A stretch of 64,000 nt of DNA. It comes from Aestuariivita boseongensis. Lineage in GTDB: Bacteria > Pseudomonadota > Alphaproteobacteria > Rhodobacterales > Rhodobacteraceae. Under the pieces are notes generated by a model, which saw only the letters and a list, made by a program, of their open reading frames with translations, searched no databases and was not told the DNA's origin. This document shows, in pieces, positions 35,405-43,691 of this stretch. Numbering within the stretch: the stretch's first letter is position 1; each line of letters begins with the position of its first letter. Made by a program: the position numbers and the translations under genes. The stretch lies in NCBI RefSeq assembly GCF_001262635.1, contig NZ_JXYH01000003.1, forward strand, positions 62,001-126,000, given 5' to 3'.

Positions 35405-37252
35405 TTAGCGATCCGCGCTTTTCAGGAAGCGGAACAGTTCCAGATTGAACGCATCCGGCTGGTTGAAGAACGGCGCATGACGGCCGTTGGGAATGTCCTG
35501 GGGCGAGCCATTCCAAAGATTTCCGTATTTCAGCCGCGCGATGTAGTCGTGGTTCAGGAAGGGATCGTCGCTGCCATTCAGAATGGCGAAGGGAATGCGC
35601 CCCTCGCGCAGCATCCGCATCTGGCGCGGCCAGTCCACCACGCCCAACCGGCCCAGCATGTAGAACCGCGCGCGCCCGTCGGTGCGGCGCAAGTTCCGGT
35701 GGAGGAAAGCTGATTCTTCGGAAATCGGGGCGGTCGCACTGTTGGCATAATTGTCTGACTCCGTGCGCGAGAAATACTGCTTGCTTGCCAGCACCAGATG
35801 GGAATCCGGATTATAACCACGCCCGAAATCATCCGGCACCATATTCAGCGGAGAGGTCCCGGTGATGCCCAGCGCCTTGACCGTGATATTCCCGCGCGCC
35901 GCAAGCTCCAGCGCGACATAGCCACCCAGAGACCAGCCAAAGACATAGACTTCGGAGATGCCGCAATCGGCCAGAACAGTCTCGGCAATCTCGGCATAGG
36001 CGGGGATGTTGTAGCTGGTTTCGGGATCGGCGTTGGACGACACCCCGTGGCCCGGATAATCGAACGAGATCACGCGATAGGCGTCTGAAAACGCGCGGAA
36101 TTGTTTGCAGAACGCCTCTTTGCAGGCGGAATTGCCGTGCAGGAACAAAAGCGCCGGTTTGTCGCCACCTGTATCTGCAATCGCGATGCTGCCATGAGGC
36201 GTTTCCAACATGCGTTCCGGGGCACCGGTCAGCGCCTCCCGGGCGGGGCGTTCGCGCCGCCGCCAACGGGCCATCAGGCTGGTGCGCGCTCCATCAGCGG
36301 CCTGCCGCAGTTCCTGCAACGCAGCCCAGAGACCGCCGGGATAGAACACGACGATCAGAATGATCGCCAGCGCGATGATGATGTTTTGCCAGGCGCCAAA
36401 ACCGCTGAGCCATTCACTGGCGACCGAAATGGCAAACGCCGCCAGAACCGGGCCCCAGATCGTACCCGCGCCGCCCACCAGCAGGATCGACAGAAGCAGG
36501 GTCAGAAACCCGATCCCGAACGCATCGGGTGAGGCCACGCGCAGATAGGCCGCGTAAAACGCACCCGCCATACCGGTGAACACCGCACTGGCCATCAGGG
36601 TCAGGGCACGGGTCCGGGCCTCGGATATTCCGCGGGCAATGGCATAGTATTTGTTGTCACGCAGCGCGACGATAGAGCGGCCCAGGCGCGATCGGGTCAC
36701 CCAGTACAGAAAGCCAAGATTGGCCACCAGCAGCGCCAGCCCGACAAAGTAATACCCGATCCGCCCGTCGCGGGAGAGGCGATAATCCCCGATGGTCAGC
36801 GTCGGCAGGGTGACCATGCCTGAAGTGCCACCGGTCACATCCGACGAAGAGATGACGACCAGATAAATCAATTGGCTCAGCGCGATGGTGACCAGGATCA
36901 CATAAATCCCGTCCAGCCTGAGAACCGGCAAAGCGATCAGCAGCGCAACGAATGCGGCCGTGCCCCCACCCGCCAGGATCGACAGCCATGGCGAAAAGCC
37001 CAGTGTCTTGGCCAGGATTGCGTAAGTGTAGATGCCGACCGCAAACAACGCCACATGGGCAAAGTTGAACAGCCCGCCAAATCCCAGGCTCAGATCCCAG
37101 CTGGTGGCAACGATGGCAAAGACAAAGGCCAGGATGACCACGTGGCGGAAATAGGTGGCATCGAAAACAAACGGATACACGATCAGCGCAGCCAGCGCGA
37201 TCAGCAGCGGCAGCAAGCCCTGGGTTCGGTGGAGGGACGGATCATAGCGCAT
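35405..37252 (-). CDS. LivM-type ABC permease fused to an AidH-like alpha/beta hydrolase
   Basis: 615 residues in one frame. Residues 1-315 are a complete LivM-like permease with about eight to nine helices and the coupling loop GISEARTRAL (208-217). A basic linker (316-347) leads to a full alpha/beta hydrolase (348-615). It has HGNS (372-375, oxyanion Asn374), FGWSLGG (Ser441), NGSDDPF (Asp562/563) and RHAPF (His592). From memory the domain aligns along its length with the AHL lactonase AidH: shared PGHG, GWSLGG, ITGT, RTDGRAR, GNLW and HAPF, plus a tyrosine (Tyr502) at the lactone-contacting position. The hydrolase should be cytoplasmic, at the exit of the channel. The start follows the livH-like stop by 1 bp. 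Confidence 0.85.
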   Translation of the reverse strand: MRYDPSLHRTQGLLPLLIALAALIVYPFVFDATYFRHVVILAFVFAIVATSWDLSLGFGGLFNFAHVALFAVGIYTYAILAKTLGFSPWLSILAGGGTAAFVALLIALPVLRLDGIYVILVTIALSQLIYLVVISSSDVTGGTSGMVTLPTLTIGDYRLSRDGRIGYYFVGLALLVANLGFLYWVTRSRLGRSIVALRDNKYYAIARGISEARTRALTLMASAVFTGMAGAFYAAYLRVASPDAFGIGFLTLLLSILLVGGAGTIWGPVLAAFAISVASEWLSGFGAWQNIIIALAIILIVVFYPGGLWAALQELRQAADGARTSLMARWRRRERPAREALTGAPERMLETPHGSIAIADTGGDKPALLFLHGNSACKEAFCKQFRAFSDAYRVISFDYPGHGVSSNADPETSYNIPAYAEIAETVLADCGISEVYVFGWSLGGYVALELAARGNITVKALGITGTSPLNMVPDDFGRGYNPDSHLVLASKQYFSRTESDNYANSATAPISEESAFLHRNLRRTDGRARFYMLGRLGVVDWPRQMRMLREGRIPFAILNGSDDPFLNHDYIARLKYGNLWNGSPQDIPNGRHAPFFNQPDAFNLELFRFLKSADR

Positions 37253-37253
37253 G

Positions 37254-38141
37254 TCAGAGCGTTCTTTGATATTTGCCGAACAGCCCCTCGGGCTTGATCA
37301 GCAAGACGACAATCATGGTCAGGAAAAGGACCGCAGGCGCCCAATAGAGGCCAAAGACATAGATCGAGAAGGCTTCAAGCAAGCCGATGATGAAGGCCGC
37401 ATAGATCGGGCTGGAAAACCGGGCGATCCCGCCAAAGATCACGACGATCAGCGCTTTCATCAGCGGTTCTGCCCCCATGGCGGGGTTCATGAAGCGGATC
37501 GTGCCGACAAAGACACCGGCAAGTCCTGCAGTGACAGCAGACAGTCCGAAGGCCAATGCGAAATAGATCGGGACATCCAGCCCCAGAAGCTGCGCCGCTT
37601 CCCTGTTCTGCGACACCGCCCGCATCGACCGGCCCGGGCGTGTGTATCTGAGGAACAGGCCCAGACCAATCAGGATCGCCAGCACGACGACCAGCAAAAG
37701 AACCTCGGACCAGGCAAGCTGAAACTCGGCCACTGCGACGGTGCCTTCGACCAATTCCGGGATCTGCTTCGATCTCGGCCCCCAGATCAGCAGCAAGGCG
37801 TTTTCCAGAATGGCGGAACCGGCCAGCGTGGTAATCACCGTGATCAGGACGACATCGGCGCGCCGCTCGAACGGTTTGACCAGCAGAAAATGGATGACGG
37901 CCCCGATGGCAAACATCACCCCCGTCGTCACCGCCAGCGCCAGACCCAGCGGCAGGCCGTATGCATCCGCACTGGCGAATTGCCAGGCGACATAGGCTCC
38001 CAACGCGATGAATGCGCCATGTGCAAAGTTGAAAATGCCCAGCGTCGTCCAGACCAGCGACAAACCCGTGGCCATAAGCGCATAGAGCGCGCCCAGCACC
38101 AGCCCGCCCTTGATGATCGAGAAAAGGGTGATCGGATCCAT
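37254..38141 (-). CDS. LivH-type ABC transporter permease
   Basis: 295 residues, about eight membrane helices. GGLVLGALYALMATGLSLVW and NFAHGAFIALGAYVAW at the N-terminus are LivH hallmarks, and LGLDVPIYFALAFGLSAVTAGLAG contains the ATPase-coupling loop. It forms the translocation pore with the LivM-hydrolase fusion. It overlaps the upstream ATPase gene by 1 bp (TGATG) and precedes the fusion by a single base, so the subunits are made in step. Confidence 0.9.
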   Translation of the reverse strand: MDPITLFSIIKGGLVLGALYALMATGLSLVWTTLGIFNFAHGAFIALGAYVAWQFASADAYGLPLGLALAVTTGVMFAIGAVIHFLLVKPFERRADVVLITVITTLAGSAILENALLLIWGPRSKQIPELVEGTVAVAEFQLAWSEVLLLVVVLAILIGLGLFLRYTRPGRSMRAVSQNREAAQLLGLDVPIYFALAFGLSAVTAGLAGVFVGTIRFMNPAMGAEPLMKALIVVIFGGIARFSSPIYAAFIIGLLEAFSIYVFGLYWAPAVLFLTMIVVLLIKPEGLFGKYQRTL

Positions 38142-38920
38142 CAGGTCACCTCTCCGAAAAGCATGGCCATCAGGCCCTCGTGGCCGGGTATCTCATCCCG
38201 CTCCATCACGCGGGAAATGCGTCCGTGGTCGAACAGGTAAAGCCGGTCGATAATCCGTTCGAGGAACGCCACATCCTGGTCAATCAGGATGATCGGCAGG
38301 CCGGTTTCGCGCACAGTGACAATGGCGTCACACAGCTCGGACCGAACCTTGGGTGACAGGCCCAGGGTCGGTTCATCCAGGATCAGCATGCGCGGGGCCG
38401 ACAGCAGACCGGCCGCGACAGACACCATCTGCCGCTCCCCACCCGACAGAAACCGGATCTTGTGGACCAACCGCTCGGACAGACGGGGGAAAAGGCCCAG
38501 AACGTCCGCACGGCTCCACCCCTGCCTGCCGGATGCGGCACGGGTCGAGATCGACAGGGTCTCGTCCACAGTCAGCTCCGGAAACAGCAGATTGCCTTGC
38601 TGCACATGAATCAGCCCCGCCCGCGCGACAGTCTTGGGATCCATCCGGCGGCGCGTGATCGCATCATAGTTGAAGTTCTGCCAGCGGCGGCTGCCACGCG
38701 CGCCGGAGCGGTTCATCTGCTGGCCGTCAAAGCGGATATCGCCGCTCCACGGATCAATCAGGCCGCTGAGCGTTTTCAGAAGCGTTGTCTTGCCGTGGCC
38801 ATTGGGCCCGAAAATGCCAATGCTTTCGCCCGCACCGACCGACAGGTTGATATCGCGGAAGATCTGGACCGGGTCATACCCGCCAGAAAGGTCTGTCACT
38901 TGCAGGATCGGATCAGCCAT
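38141..38920 (-). CDS. LivF-type ABC ATPase
   Basis: 259 residues from ATG 38920. Walker A GPNGHGKT, Q-loop, intact signature LSGGERQMVSVAAGLL, Walker B MLILDEPTLGLSP and the H-loop region (ILIDQDVAFLERI, with Gln-Asp where many ATPases have His) are visible. The replacement of the H-loop histidine region by DQD should be verified. There is an insertion with RGSRRWQNFNYDAITRRRM relative to standard LivF. It overlaps the partner ATPase gene by 8 bp. Confidence 0.88.
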   Translation of the reverse strand: MADPILQVTDLSGGYDPVQIFRDINLSVGAGESIGIFGPNGHGKTTLLKTLSGLIDPWSGDIRFDGQQMNRSGARGSRRWQNFNYDAITRRRMDPKTVARAGLIHVQQGNLLFPELTVDETLSISTRAASGRQGWSRADVLGLFPRLSERLVHKIRFLSGGERQMVSVAAGLLSAPRMLILDEPTLGLSPKVRSELCDAIVTVRETGLPIILIDQDVAFLERIIDRLYLFDHGRISRVMERDEIPGHEGLMAMLFGEVT

Positions 38921-39650
38921 GCGCGACCCCCAGATAGGCTTCAACCACCTTGGCATCGGCAATCACCACCCGTGGAGCGCCCGATGCAATGACACGCCCC
39001 TGATCCAGAACGATCAAGCGATCGGACACCTCCATCAGAAGGGACAGGACATGTTCGATCAGAACGACCGTCACACCCGAGGCGCGGATCGCCAGGACAA
39101 TATCGCGCATCCGGTCAATCTCAGGTCCGGTCAGGCTGGAGGCGGGTTCATCCATCAAGATCACCCGCGGCTTCAGCGCCAGGGCCGAGGCGATCATCAA
39201 CTGCTTGCGATAGAAAATCGGCACCCCACCAGCGAGCATATTGTGCATGGTCGGTGGGTACCCGACCAGATCAAGGATCTGGCCCGCCCGCGCGACCTGC
39301 TGATCGAACTGCAGCTTGGGCGCATGTGCCTCCACGGCGACAAGCACATTGTCGACCGCGCTGAGGGACGCAAACACGTTTTCCCGCTGGAAGGTGCGTG
39401 CAACGCCAGAAAGCGCGATAGCATGTGCGCCCAGCCCGCCAAGGCTGCGCCCGTCCAACGCAACCTCTCCGGCGGTAGGGCCGAAGGGGACTTTGGTGAT
39501 GATGTTGAACAGCGTGCTCTTGCCGCTGCCATTCGGGCCGGCGATGCCCAGGATTTCCCCGGGATGCACGTCAAAGCTGACATCATCGACGGCCTTTAGG
39601 CCGCCAAAATGCTTGGTCAAGCCACGGGCTGAGAGAAGCGGTTCGGACAT
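38913..39650 (-). CDS. LivG-type ABC ATPase with a degenerate signature motif
   Basis: 245 residues from ATG 39650; an ATG at 39698 is in frame but would translate through an intercistronic hairpin. Walker A GPNGSGKST, Q-loop TFQREN, Walker B VILMDEPASSL and H-loop LIEHVLSLLM are intact. The signature motif is not: where LivG has L-x-Y-G-Q-Q-R-R-L-E-I-A, this protein reads GVPIFYRKQLMIA, with the key glycine replaced. One of the two composite ATP sites may thus be inactive, while the LivF-like partner keeps LSGGE. Confidence 0.85.
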   Translation of the reverse strand: MSEPLLSARGLTKHFGGLKAVDDVSFDVHPGEILGIAGPNGSGKSTLFNIITKVPFGPTAGEVALDGRSLGGLGAHAIALSGVARTFQRENVFASLSAVDNVLVAVEAHAPKLQFDQQVARAGQILDLVGYPPTMHNMLAGGVPIFYRKQLMIASALALKPRVILMDEPASSLTGPEIDRMRDIVLAIRASGVTVVLIEHVLSLLMEVSDRLIVLDQGRVIASGAPRVVIADAKVVEAYLGVAHG

Positions 39651-39662
39651 GGGTGCAAAAGC

Positions 39663-39688
39663 CCCCGCCGCGCTTGGGCGCAGCGGGG
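39663..39688 (-). terminator. Intercistronic hairpin between binding-protein and ATPase genes
   Basis: CCCCGC (39663-39668) pairs with GCGGGG (39683-39688), and GCGC with GCGC inside, around a 4-nt loop. On the minus strand TTTT follows after GC. Partial termination here would give more binding protein than membrane subunits, as in other ABC importer operons. Confidence 0.6.
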
Positions 39689-39703
39689 ACACCTTCATTG
39701 AGT

Positions 39704-40945
39704 TCAGTTGCCGCTCACCCAGGGCGGCAGGCGGAATTCGCCATTGGCGAATTTCTCCGGGCCGACCAGAACGCGTTCACCGTCCCACAGCTGCCAGAAG
39801 GACACCGGGATGTGGTCATTGCTTTGCAGGGCAACATGGGTTTCGGGGTCGAACTCGATATTCCCGGCGACAGTCTCTTGCTTGATGCTACCGATGGCCT
39901 TGCCGATCGCGGTGCGGTCTGTCGGATCGCCGACTTGTTCCAGCGCCATGAAGTACATGTTGGTCATCTCATAAAGGCCCACACCATAGGCCCCGGATTC
40001 AATACCGAACTTGTCGCGATATTCCTGCATCAGCTGCTGACCGCGCGGCCATTTCGGTGAATCGAGCGGGCCGCCGATCAGGTTGTACAGAACACCTGTG
40101 GACTGATCGCCTGTCAGCTCGACGAATTCCGGGACCGAGGGCGCATATTGCAGGAAGACAAGGCTGTCGGTCGGGTTCTCAAGGAATTGCCTATGGAACA
40201 GGGCCGAGTTTCCGGGGATGTAATCGGTATTGATCACCAGGTCGGGATTGGTTTCGTTCACCTTGGCAAGGATGACCTTCCAGTCACTGACTTCTCCAAA
40301 AGGGACCAGTTCATCGACGACAACGTCCCATCCGCCTTCGGTGAAGGACAGTTTCACCCCCTCCGAGATGGTCTTGGAATAGGGGTTGTCCGACGAAATG
40401 ATCGCAACCGTCTTGCTGTCCAGCGTGACTTTGCCCGCTTCTGCAAGGCTTTCCACCATGGGCAGAACATCGGTTTCATAACCTTTGAAAGACGCGGTGT
40501 AGGACCAGCAGCAGGTATAGTAATCGGGATCCTGGCTGACGATAGCCGCAAAGCCCGGACTGGGCCCAGCCGCGATATAGGGCATGTTTTCTTCGGCCAT
40601 CAAGTCGACTTCGAACATCGACAGGCTGGCATATCCGGTCAGGATCACCTCGACCCCGTCCGTGCCCAGAAGGCGTTCAACCGCGCTTGAGACATTTGCG
40701 GCCGAGTGGTCTTTGACATCGGCCACTTCGATTTCGAACGTGTATCCGGCCACGCCCCCCTTGGCGTTGGCTTCCTCTACGGCCCATTGCACGCCGCGCA
40801 GGAATTCTTCCCCATCTGACGCGGTCGGTCCGGTCAGAGGGGCAAGGACGCCGATCTTCATGACCTCGGCCGATGCCGCCCCTGCACCCAGCGCAAGCAG
40901 GCTGACCGTCGCCAGCGCCAGTGATTTTGAGTTCAGTGTTTTCAT
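39704..40945 (-). CDS. Liv-type periplasmic substrate-binding protein
   Basis: 413 residues. The signal peptide ends at about ASA-EVMK (residue 23). The fold is the type I periplasmic-binding fold (Peripla_BP_6): IGVLAPLTGPTASDGEEFLRGVQWAVEEANAKGGVAGY is characteristic. Family members bind amino acids, amides, urea or aromatic acids, so the ligand here is not fixed by family. AGGGAG precedes the ATG at 40945. It is the first gene of the importer operon and divergent from the LuxR gene, 139 bp away. Confidence 0.9.
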   Translation of the reverse strand: MKTLNSKSLALATVSLLALGAGAASAEVMKIGVLAPLTGPTASDGEEFLRGVQWAVEEANAKGGVAGYTFEIEVADVKDHSAANVSSAVERLLGTDGVEVILTGYASLSMFEVDLMAEENMPYIAAGPSPGFAAIVSQDPDYYTCCWSYTASFKGYETDVLPMVESLAEAGKVTLDSKTVAIISSDNPYSKTISEGVKLSFTEGGWDVVVDELVPFGEVSDWKVILAKVNETNPDLVINTDYIPGNSALFHRQFLENPTDSLVFLQYAPSVPEFVELTGDQSTGVLYNLIGGPLDSPKWPRGQQLMQEYRDKFGIESGAYGVGLYEMTNMYFMALEQVGDPTDRTAIGKAIGSIKQETVAGNIEFDPETHVALQSNDHIPVSFWQLWDGERVLVGPEKFANGEFRLPPWVSGN

Positions 40946-41004
40946 TGCGAAAATCTCCCTGTTGTGGGGAAAGGATCGCGCGGCACCTGAATTCGGCACA
41001 ACTG

Positions 41005-41015
41005 GCAAATCTTGC
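41005..41015. promoter_or_regulatory. Weak lux/tra-box-like dyad in the luxR-importer spacer
   Basis: GCAA-ATC-TTGC, a perfect 4-3-4 dyad inside AACTGGCAAATCTTGCAAAA (41000-41019). The core resembles the GCAGATCTGC centre of tra boxes, but the flanks do not form a full 18-20-bp palindrome. A second short palindrome, TTGGCCAA, is at 41029-41036. Assignment to LuxR is speculative. Confidence 0.3.
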
Positions 41016-41084
41016 AAAAAGAACGCCCTTGGCCAACAATCACGTCCAAAGATGGACCCAACACTGGGTGGCATCGGAGATCAC

Positions 41085-41813
41085 ATGACCGCACAACTGG
41101 GACAGATCAGTTTTTTCGACAGGGCCACCGACATCCCGCTGGCCGCGTTCCAGGGCGAGATCGACGGCTTTCTTGCCCGGCATGATCTGCACCATTACAG
41201 CTTTGTTCAGCTCATACGCGGGGCCAACCAGCAGAAGGCGCAGGATCTGAACCTGCATACCAACTACGACGGGGCCTGGATCGAACGGTACACCAGCCGC
41301 CGCTATGACCAACTGGACCCGGTCTGCGATTTGGGACGGAAAGCGAAGGCTCCTTTCTGGTGGGGTGGGGCGAAATTTCTGTCCGATTTCGAAAAGCGCC
41401 AAAGACGCGTTTTCTGGGAGGCTGAGGACTTCGGTATCGTTTACGGCGTATCCATCCCGGTACGGTCGATGGATGGATCAATGGGGCTGGTGTCCTTCAC
41501 AGCCGGAAGCGCCAGCGACATTCGCGACATCTTGAGGGAAGCCGGGCCCGAGCTGCACGTGGCCGCCCATCAGATCACCGATCGCCTGATTGAGCGAAGT
41601 GACGAAGACGCGCCCGCGCACAGCCCGCTCAGCCCGCGCGAGCGTGAAAGCCTGATCTGGGTCGTTCAGGGCATGACCAGCGAAGAAATCGCCGAACGCA
41701 TGTTGCTGTCAGTTTCGGCGGTTAACTACCATTTGGGCAACGCAACCCGGAAGCTGACGGCCCGGAACCGGCACCACGCTGCCTTGCTGGCAATGTCAAA
41801 AGGGCTGATTTGA
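41085..41813 (+). CDS. LuxR-family regulator with N-acyl-homoserine-lactone-binding domain
   Basis: 242 residues from ATG 41085, behind GGAGA; an ATG at 41052 would add 11 residues. The autoinducer domain (about 10-165) has every invariant pocket residue in TraR order: Trp65 and Tyr69 in WIERY, Asp78-Pro79 in QLDPV, Trp92/93 in PFWWGG, and Gly121 in VYGVSIPV. The C-terminal HTH (about 180-240) has LSPRERESLIWVVQG and TSEEIAERMLLSVSAVNYHL. It should bind an AHL and act on DNA. No luxI synthase is in the window, so it is a solo. It is divergent from the importer-hydrolase operon. Confidence 0.9.
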   Translation: MTAQLGQISFFDRATDIPLAAFQGEIDGFLARHDLHHYSFVQLIRGANQQKAQDLNLHTNYDGAWIERYTSRRYDQLDPVCDLGRKAKAPFWWGGAKFLSDFEKRQRRVFWEAEDFGIVYGVSIPVRSMDGSMGLVSFTAGSASDIRDILREAGPELHVAAHQITDRLIERSDEDAPAHSPLSPRERESLIWVVQGMTSEEIAERMLLSVSAVNYHLGNATRKLTARNRHHAALLAMSKGLI

Positions 41814-41832
41814 CCCAGGGCCTTGATCGCGC

Positions 41833-42756
41833 TCATGCCTCCTGCGCATCCGCCTTCACCTGTTCCATAACCACCGTGCGCGTCGGAAACGGAATATTGA
41901 TGCCGGCTTCATCCAATGCTTCTTTCACCTTGCGCTTCATGTCCGCCTGATAGGCGAAGTAATCACCGCTGCTACACCACACGCGCGCAAGGAAATCGAC
42001 ACTGCTGCTTCCAAGATTATTGACCTGAAAGAAGGGCTCGGGCGTTTCCAGCGACCGCGGATCGGCCATGATCGTGTCACGAATGACTTTTTCGGCGAGA
42101 GCCAGATCAGCACCATAGCCAACGCCAAAAACCCATTCGGCACGCCGCTGGTTGTAACCAGAGTAGTTCTTGATCGTGTTCCCCCAAACTTCGGAGTTTG
42201 GGACGATCACCTTCACGTTCCCCATATCGGCCAGTTCGGTATAGTTCAACGTGATGTCTTTGACCGTTCCCATAACATCATTGATCTGAACGAAATCGCC
42301 GATTTTCAGAGGGCGGAACAGGATGATCATGACCCCCGCAGCGACGTTCGACAGAGTGCCCTGCAAGGCCAGACCTACCGCCAGACCGGCTGCACCGATC
42401 ACCGCGATGATTGACGTCGTCTGAATGCCGAAGGTGTTCAGGATGAACAGGAACGTAAAGCCAAGTATGGTATAGCCGGCCAGATTGCTGAGGAAATTAA
42501 AGAGCGTACTGTCCAGCCGCGAGTGGCTTTCCCCAATGGCCCTGATCCGACGGCGCACGATACGCGACAAAAGCAGACCGACACACAGGATAAAGACAGC
42601 CGCGACGGTGTTTCCCAAGATCCCAAGAATGGCCTCAAGGGTCAGCAGATCGCTTATCGACGTCCCGTTGTAGATCTCCGCATCCAGCAGGCCCGTCAGC
42701 CTTTCCCAAAGGCCTTGTGCAATCTCGCTGCTCGTCTCGACGATTTCGTTTTCCAT
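41833..42756 (-). CDS. MscS-family mechanosensitive channel (short form)
   Basis: 307 residues from ATG 42756 (GGAGAGA upstream). Three membrane helices, as in E. coli MscS; the pore helix is AAGLAVGLALQGTLSNVAAGVMIILFRPLKIGD, followed by VMGTVKDITLNYTELADMGNVKVIVPNSEVWG. It sits downstream of phyR on the same strand, with a stable hairpin between. Many alphaproteobacterial stress regulons include osmoprotective channels, so phyR read-through is a plausible source of expression. Confidence 0.92.
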   Translation of the reverse strand: MENEIVETSSEIAQGLWERLTGLLDAEIYNGTSISDLLTLEAILGILGNTVAAVFILCVGLLLSRIVRRRIRAIGESHSRLDSTLFNFLSNLAGYTILGFTFLFILNTFGIQTTSIIAVIGAAGLAVGLALQGTLSNVAAGVMIILFRPLKIGDFVQINDVMGTVKDITLNYTELADMGNVKVIVPNSEVWGNTIKNYSGYNQRRAEWVFGVGYGADLALAEKVIRDTIMADPRSLETPEPFFQVNNLGSSSVDFLARVWCSSGDYFAYQADMKRKVKEALDEAGINIPFPTRTVVMEQVKADAQEA

Positions 42757-42769
42757 GCAATCTCTCCGT

Positions 42770-42791
42770 CCCGTGGGGGCAACCCCACGGG
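42770..42791. other. GNRA-type hairpin between phyR and mscS
   Basis: CCCGTGGGG-GCAA-CCCCACGGG, a perfect 9-bp stem. The plus strand has a T-rich tail (TATTTTCTTTCC), but both flanking genes are on the minus strand, where the hairpin ends a few bases before the mscS ribosome-binding site. It may stabilise or process the phyR-mscS mRNA. Confidence 0.7.
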
Positions 42792-42817
42792 TATTTTCTT
42801 TCCTGGGTGTTCGGGGA

Positions 42818-43633
42818 TTAGACTTTGATCGCTTCGCTGCTGGCAAAGAACATGGCTTGGCTCACGGCCGATTTCACCTGTTCTTCGGTATAGGGCTTGG
42901 TGATCAGAAATGCGGGCTCGGGCCCTTTGCCCGTAAGCAGACGTTCCGGGAACGCCGTGATAAAGATCACCGGGCAGTCCCCGTGTGTATCAAGGATCCT
43001 GTTTACCGCATCAATTCCGCTGGAGTTATCTGCAAGCTGGATGTCAGACAGGATCATGTCGAAATCCTGCGAGGCGGCCAGATCAATCGCACCTTTTTCC
43101 GTGCGTGCAATGCCAACAACATCGTGACCCAGATCCGACACCATGGATTCAAGATCCATGGCGATGATTGCCTCGTCTTCGATGATCAGAATACGCCCCG
43201 ATACACTGCGCGCCATTTCTGCATAAGCGATGTCCACAAGCTCGGCCGCCTCTTCTTCTTCGACGCCAAGAATGCGCGCAATTTGTTCGACCCGGAACTC
43301 TTCGATTGTCCGCAGCAACAGTGCTTCACGCGTGTTCGGCGTAAGCTGGGCCAGCCTTTTCTGCGCCTGCTTTTCCAATCCCGTATCGGCCGATGATGGA
43401 TCGACCGTTGCCCCCGTCGATGCCCAGATGTTGTGGAACGCACGGAAAAGGGCAACACGCAAATCGGTCTCTTGGCTGATAGGTGCCGGATCTGACAGAA
43501 TTGCTTCCAACGTTGCCACAGCGAAGCTGTCTCCGCTCTGCTGCCGACCGGTCAGGGCACGTGCATAGCGCCGCAAATATGGCAGAAGGTCGCCGATTTC
43601 ATTGGCAAGCTCATCACCAGTCAGTCCCGTCAT
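42818..43633 (-). CDS. phyR: General stress response regulator PhyR (anti-anti-sigma)
   Basis: 271 residues. A sigma-like output domain (about 1-130), with region-2-like LLPYLRRYARALTGRQQSGD and region-4-like LTPNTREALLLRTIEEFRVEQIARILGV, precedes a receiver domain with ILIIEDEAIIAMDLE, the phospho-Asp in ILSDIQL and the Lys in LITKPY. Phosphorylated PhyR binds NepR and frees EcfG. It is divergent from nepR-ecfG, the classic layout, and has its own EcfG-type promoter 40 bp upstream. Confidence 0.97.
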   Translation of the reverse strand: MTGLTGDELANEIGDLLPYLRRYARALTGRQQSGDSFAVATLEAILSDPAPISQETDLRVALFRAFHNIWASTGATVDPSSADTGLEKQAQKRLAQLTPNTREALLLRTIEEFRVEQIARILGVEEEEAAELVDIAYAEMARSVSGRILIIEDEAIIAMDLESMVSDLGHDVVGIARTEKGAIDLAASQDFDMILSDIQLADNSSGIDAVNRILDTHGDCPVIFITAFPERLLTGKGPEPAFLITKPYTEEQVKSAVSQAMFFASSEAIKV

Positions 43634-43665
43634 TTTTTGTCTTCCTCAGAAAATTTGCTATTTCA

Positions 43666-43691
43666 TGGAACCAAACGCCCCGTGATGCGTT
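43666..43691 (+). promoter_or_regulatory. EcfG promoter for nepR-ecfG
   Basis: GGAAC (43666-43670), 17-nt spacer, CGTT (43688-43691), 27 bp before the nepR start. It matches the EcfG consensus GGAAC-N16/17-CGTT and implies autoregulation. It overlaps the oppositely directed phyR promoter almost entirely. Confidence 0.88.

Noticed and set aside
36150-36320. Frameshift or missed stop separating permease and hydrolase
   Set aside because: The frame is open throughout and both domains are complete, with a plausible charged linker; kept as a true fusion pending read-level checking.
40584-41084. Upstream extension of the LuxR gene
   Set aside because: It would run opposite the binding-protein gene; the LuxR domain starts naturally at 41085.
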